NCBI GenBank assembly: GCA_037441775.1
Contig: JBBIRO010000016.1
Location: 1 to 56,562, forward strand
Direction: 5' to 3'
From: CAMTWB01 sp037441775
GTDB taxonomy: Bacteria > Desulfobacterota > Syntrophia > Syntrophales > CAMTWB01
DNA length: 56,562 nucleotides
Positions 53,194 through 56,562 of the stretch are shown piece after piece. Below the pieces are notes generated by a model that saw only the letters and a list, made by a program, of their open reading frames with translations, made no database searches and was not told where the DNA came from. Each line of letters begins with the position of its first letter. Within the stretch, counting starts at the first letter, position 1. Made by a program: the position numbers and the translations under genes.

Positions 53194-54297
53194 TTGCGGA
53201 TTGGAGCACATAATTTTTCCCTTCAAGAACTCGCAGGCTCCGTCGGGGGCTGGGGCATTTTACTGCCGCTGGTCATGGGGTACGTCGCCGTTTGCGGCTT
53301 GAACCCATCCGGCATCTTCGTCACGTTCGGCCTGGTAAACATCATTTTAGGTCTTTATTACCGTCTGCCATTGCCGCTGGAACCAATGAAGGTAATCGCT
53401 GTTTTGGCCATTGCCCAGGCCTGGTCTCCTTCCTTAATTTACGCCTCAGCCTTTGCTATGGGAATACTTTGGCTTTTTTTCGCCGCCACCGGCATGATCG
53501 TTTGGTTCAGAAAAGTGACGCCCAATGCCGTAGTCCGGGGGATCGGCCTGGCCCTGGGGATTATGCTTTTTTTACAGGCGCTTAAAATGCTCTCCAGCGA
53601 CTGGATTCTAGGAGGCGCGGCCGTCGCGGTACTCCTTCTGTCAGTAAAAAGCAGGTATGCCCCGGGCACGTTATTGATTATCGGATTTGGTTTGCTGATG
53701 GTCTACTTGCGGGGAAACTTCGCCGCCATCTCACCACCCGCCTGGCAAATGCCGGCATTAACCTTTTTTTCGCTCGCGGAAGTATGGGACTCGCTACTGC
53801 GGGGAGGCCTTGCCCAAATCCCCTTAACGGTAACCAATGCTATTATACTCACCGCAACAATGATCAGAACCTACTGGCCGGGAAGAGCTGATATTCATGA
53901 ACAGAAACTCGCGCTGAATCACGGCATTATCAATAGTATCGTGCCATTTTTCGGGGGAATTCCACTGTGTCATGGGGCGGGCAGCCTGGCGGGCAAGCGC
54001 TTTTTCGGCGCCCGCACCGGGGGGGGGAGCATAATCGAAGGGTTAATTCAGCTCGTAATGGGAATTTATCTGGCTGGATCGCTAGTCGGAATATTTCACC
54101 ATTTTCCCCTGGCAATTTTGGGTGCGATGCTTGTTTTCATTTCCTTCGAGCTTGCCAAATCGGCTCGCGGCCCCTGCAGCGTCCAGGAAACTATACCATT
54201 TCTTGTTACCGTAATCCCAGCCGTATTCATTAATATGGCGGCCGGTTTCGCCGCAGGACTGCTGGCTCACTATCTATGCCGGCAGTACCGCAAATAG
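53194..54297 (+). CDS. MOT1-like molybdate/sulfate transporter
   Basis: A 367-residue, highly hydrophobic protein with about ten membrane segments. The MOT1 family motifs are LPLEPMKVIAVLAIAQ in the first half and PLCHGAGSLAGKRFFGARTG in the second. The family imports molybdate at high affinity and belongs to the SulP-like fold. The start is TTG, supported by AAGGAGGAA. It follows the efflux operon by 47 bp but is functionally unrelated, so it may simply be read through. Molybdate uptake would serve formate dehydrogenase-type enzymes; that link is inference. Confidence 0.83.
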   Translation: MRIGAHNFSLQELAGSVGGWGILLPLVMGYVAVCGLNPSGIFVTFGLVNIILGLYYRLPLPLEPMKVIAVLAIAQAWSPSLIYASAFAMGILWLFFAATGMIVWFRKVTPNAVVRGIGLALGIMLFLQALKMLSSDWILGGAAVAVLLLSVKSRYAPGTLLIIGFGLLMVYLRGNFAAISPPAWQMPALTFFSLAEVWDSLLRGGLAQIPLTVTNAIILTATMIRTYWPGRADIHEQKLALNHGIINSIVPFFGGIPLCHGAGSLAGKRFFGARTGGGSIIEGLIQLVMGIYLAGSLVGIFHHFPLAILGAMLVFISFELAKSARGPCSVQETIPFLVTVIPAVFINMAAGFAAGLLAHYLCRQYRK

Positions 54298-54308
54298 CCG
54301 CCGTTCCC

Positions 54309-54332
54309 TCCGCCTTGGCAAGTCAAGGCGGA
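54309..54332. terminator. hairpin between convergent genes
   Basis: TCCGCCTTG and CAAGGCGGA form a perfect 9-bp stem with a 6-nt loop in the 70-bp gap between the MOT1-like gene and the convergent permease gene. It probably stops transcription from both sides, though neither strand has a clear T tract. Confidence 0.6.
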
Positions 54333-54367
54333 AGGGCGCAGCATGTCCTCTGTTTAAAACCGACCGC

Positions 54368-55693
54368 CTATTTCCGGCGCGCAAAAAAATAGAGCGGAAT
54401 GCCAGCCAGCATGATGATAATTCCGAACAGGACGAGCAGCCCAAACTTCGGCCCATAGAACGGGTTGCGAATGTAGCTGATGCTAGACCATAACATATAG
54501 GCGCACATGGCTAAAAACATGAGCGGGACCAGCGGAAACAGAGGGGAGCGCACAACAGGCGCCTCGCCGCCCCGCGCCCGAAAGACAAAAAGTGTAACGC
54601 CAGTCAGCAGGAAAAAAGTCCAGAAAACAGGCGCGGTGTAGGCCACCATTGCGCCAAAACCGTCGGGCGTCAGCGATCCGGCGCCAATGAGCGCAAGCGC
54701 GATCAGCCCCTGGAAGAGTAGGGCGTTGGACGGCGTGCTGCCTGATTCGCGCCAGGTGCCCAGCTGTCCGAAGAGCTTAAAATCGCGTCCAAAGGCATAG
54801 TTGGTACGTGCCCCGGTAAAGATCGCAGCATTCATGGTGGTAAGCGCCGAGACGCAGACGATGAGGGCCAGCAGCACCGCGCCCCTCTCGCCCGCGACGA
54901 CCCGCATAACGTCGGCGGCAACAGCTTTGGACTTACTGAGGCCATCCATACCGAGAACCGTCAGATAGGCCAGGTTGACCAGCAGGTAGATCACGGTAAT
55001 GGCGAGAATGCCGACTACCAGGATACGCAGCATGTTGCGGCGGGCATCGCGGATTTCCCCTCCCAAATAGGCGGCCTCATTCCAACCGCCGTAAGTGAAG
55101 AGCACGAAGATCATCGCCAGGCCGAATGAACCTCCAGAACTGGCCGCCGTGGATGCGGGACGAGAGTCGCCGCCCGACAGGAGCGCGGCGATGATAAGCA
55201 AAACCAAGGCGGCGATAACGCCTACCTGCATCACCTTCTGCAGCGTCTTGGATTGTAGCGTCCCCGCGAAATTGAGGGCGGTGAGAGCTATTACCGCAGC
55301 GGAAGCCCAAAGCGCATTACTCTTTTCTCCCAGGCGCAAAATCTCGGAGGCGTAGTCGCCGAAGGCAAACGCGACCGCAGCGATTGCCCCCGTCTGGATG
55401 ACCATCATTCGCGACCAGGCAAACAGAAACGCCGCCCCATCCCCCAACCCGCGGGTGAGAAAAACGTATTCACCACCCGTGTCCGGATGGCGCGACGACA
55501 GCTCTGCATAAACGAGCGCACCACACAGCGACACGAACCCGCCTAAAAGCCATGCCAGGAGAAACTCCGTCGCGCCCGGCGTGTTTCCGGCCACCAGGGA
55601 GGGCAGTTTAAAAATACCCACCCCGATCACCATCCCCATTGTGAGAAATATTCCATCAGGTACCGAAAGTAGTTCCTTGGGCGCTGCCTTCAT
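54368..55693 (-). CDS. APC family amino acid permease
   Basis: A 441-residue permease with about twelve membrane helices. The N-terminal helix 1 motif MGMVIGVGIFKLPSLVA and the helix 6 region (IFVLFTYGGWNEAAYLGGEI) are typical of LAT-like APC transporters. Substrate is not predictable. Two 60-nt samples inside the gene (54841-54900, 55141-55200) are about 70-72% G+C by hand count, against about 40-55% in samples from the efflux genes, so it may be a recent acquisition. It is the last gene on this strand, convergent with the MOT1-like gene. Confidence 0.88.
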   Translation of the reverse strand: MKAAPKELLSVPDGIFLTMGMVIGVGIFKLPSLVAGNTPGATEFLLAWLLGGFVSLCGALVYAELSSRHPDTGGEYVFLTRGLGDGAAFLFAWSRMMVIQTGAIAAVAFAFGDYASEILRLGEKSNALWASAAVIALTALNFAGTLQSKTLQKVMQVGVIAALVLLIIAALLSGGDSRPASTAASSGGSFGLAMIFVLFTYGGWNEAAYLGGEIRDARRNMLRILVVGILAITVIYLLVNLAYLTVLGMDGLSKSKAVAADVMRVVAGERGAVLLALIVCVSALTTMNAAIFTGARTNYAFGRDFKLFGQLGTWRESGSTPSNALLFQGLIALALIGAGSLTPDGFGAMVAYTAPVFWTFFLLTGVTLFVFRARGGEAPVVRSPLFPLVPLMFLAMCAYMLWSSISYIRNPFYGPKFGLLVLFGIIIMLAGIPLYFFARRK

Positions 55694-55720
55694 AGTCTTT
55701 TTATTCTCCTTTCGATTGGC

Positions 55721-56562
55721 TTAGAATTGGACGCATTTATACAGATTACCGGGATTTCTGCCCCCAGTGCATTGCTCGGCGATTACGCTTTTATAAGTAC
55801 AACGGGAAAGGATACCGCTGTCCCAGCAGACCGCGGTTAGTCCCTCGGTCTTTTCATTGCAGAGCAAAGGGTTGGGAATGGCTCCCATTGTAGCGGCAAT
55901 ATCATTGCCGGAGCAATCCCCTGTCCGCTGCAATGTCCAACCATATTTTTTTGGTTGCGCTGCTGGAAGCCCTACCAACTGCACAGTTGCCATGAGATGA
56001 CTGAAGCGATCCGACGGCGCTCCCCAGATTGACGAGGCGATATTGCCGAACTTGCTATTGAGCTCCTTCTGCGGATGCCAGGGGTTGTTCTGGACTGTCA
56101 CCGGAGCCGTCGGCAAGGAATTCGCCACCGATGGCAGGAACCAGTCGCTTCTATCACCGGGCTGATATACTCTCCAGGACTGAGGTTCGGTTTTGAAGAC
56201 GACGGCACCGGAGGCGTCCACGGCGATAAGTATGAACCCGTAGCTTCCTCCTCGCCGTCCGCCGACGGTGAACACATCTCCATTCTTAAGCATTGCTGAT
56301 GTCGAGAAGGCTGGCTGCGGCGCCTCGTCGTGACGAGTCCGGAAAGAGGGCTCATAGCGTCGCAGCGGCAGGCCATTGAGATATACGTCGGCGTTATCTG
56401 CCATATGCCAATAGATGGTCACAGGTATTCCCGACAGAGCTGGCGAGCCGCTAACGACCTGGGTTGCCGCTTGCTCAATTCCCACCTGTGTGCCGTAGGC
56501 TTCGACACGCATAGTAATGTGCCCGTGCCATGTTGCCGGCAGGAAACGCAGATAACGCGCCG
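55721..56562 (-). CDS. secreted discoidin (F5/8 type C) domain protein, 5' end outside window
   Basis: The frame stays open from the ATG at 56512 to the window edge, so the gene is partial and starts outside. Reading through gives ARYLRFLPATWHGHITMRVE, then AYG, the characteristic C-terminal strand of an F5/8 type C (discoidin) carbohydrate- or lipid-binding domain. The next 100 residues look like a beta-sandwich (WHMADNADVYLNG). The C-terminal 80 residues hold several cysteines (GDCSG, LLCNE, AVCWDSG, SRCTY, EQCTGG, YKC), probably disulfide-linked, which fits an extracytoplasmic protein. Function unknown. Confidence 0.72.
   Translation of the reverse strand, partial: ARYLRFLPATWHGHITMRVEAYGTQVGIEQAATQVVSGSPALSGIPVTIYWHMADNADVYLNGLPLRRYEPSFRTRHDEAPQPAFSTSAMLKNGDVFTVGGRRGGSYGFILIAVDASGAVVFKTEPQSWRVYQPGDRSDWFLPSVANSLPTAPVTVQNNPWHPQKELNSKFGNIASSIWGAPSDRFSHLMATVQLVGLPAAQPKKYGWTLQRTGDCSGNDIAATMGAIPNPLLCNEKTEGLTAVCWDSGILSRCTYKSVIAEQCTGGRNPGNLYKCVQF

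Noticed and set aside
1..56562. CRISPR array or prophage
   Set aside because: No regularly spaced direct repeats, cas genes, integrase or phage structural genes were seen on either strand.

Overview
The window looks like a chromosomal segment of a strictly anaerobic, Gram-negative bacterium of the former Deltaproteobacteria (Desulfobacterota), most like a syntrophic or fermentative Syntrophales-type organism. This is inference from four things: a four-subunit pyruvate:ferredoxin oxidoreductase, an NAD(H)-linked [FeFe]-hydrogenase under a Rex repressor, outer-membrane lipoproteins and RND/TolC efflux systems (Gram-negative envelope), and a YbbR-fused diadenylate cyclase. No 16S rRNA or other taxonomic marker was available.

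Layout. 1-5.1 kb (minus strand): the end of a tRNA-Asn, the porCDAB operon and a UxaA-type dehydratase. 5.1-7.9 kb (minus): the conserved ffs-dnaX-ybaB-recR block, with a clear promoter for the SRP RNA. 8.2-10.5 kb (minus): a SapC-family protein and a diadenylate cyclase fused to YbbR domains. 10.6-13.0 kb: a decayed IS3-type orfA and uvrB. 13.1-17.3 kb (plus): rpmH (too short for most ORF callers), rnpA, yidD, yidC and mnmE, the usual oriC-proximal block but without dnaA beside it and without jag.

17.4-26.2 kb (plus): five exported proteins in a row. They combine FlgT/LPP20-like, CsgG-like and GNA1162 (DUF799)-like domains with TPR, six fibronectin type III repeats and a double right-handed beta-helix. 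I do not recognise this as a described system, and it is the best candidate for a new envelope or secretion assembly. 26.4-31.2 kb (plus): SDR, TPP enzyme, BASS-family transporter and a second SDR, probably an import-and-catabolism unit. The first two genes are bracketed by two copies of a MITE-like repeat.

31.5-41 kb (minus): a hydrogen module. It runs rex, a receiver protein, hndA/hydC, hndC/hydB, hndD/hydA, then a sensory [FeFe]-hydrogenase fused to a histidine kinase, a second receiver protein and a receiver-PAS-kinase hybrid. A palindrome with exact Rex half-sites overlaps the -10 box in front of rex. The module could read both NADH/NAD+ (Rex) and H2 (sensory hydrogenase) and control the catalytic HydABC-like enzyme. 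41.3-53.1 kb (plus): a TetR regulator and a doubled RND efflux operon (2 TolC, 2 adaptors, 2 RND pumps). 53.2-54.3 kb (plus): a MOT1-like molybdate transporter. 54.4-56.6 kb (minus): a GC-rich APC permease and the 3' part of a secreted discoidin-domain protein that runs off the window.
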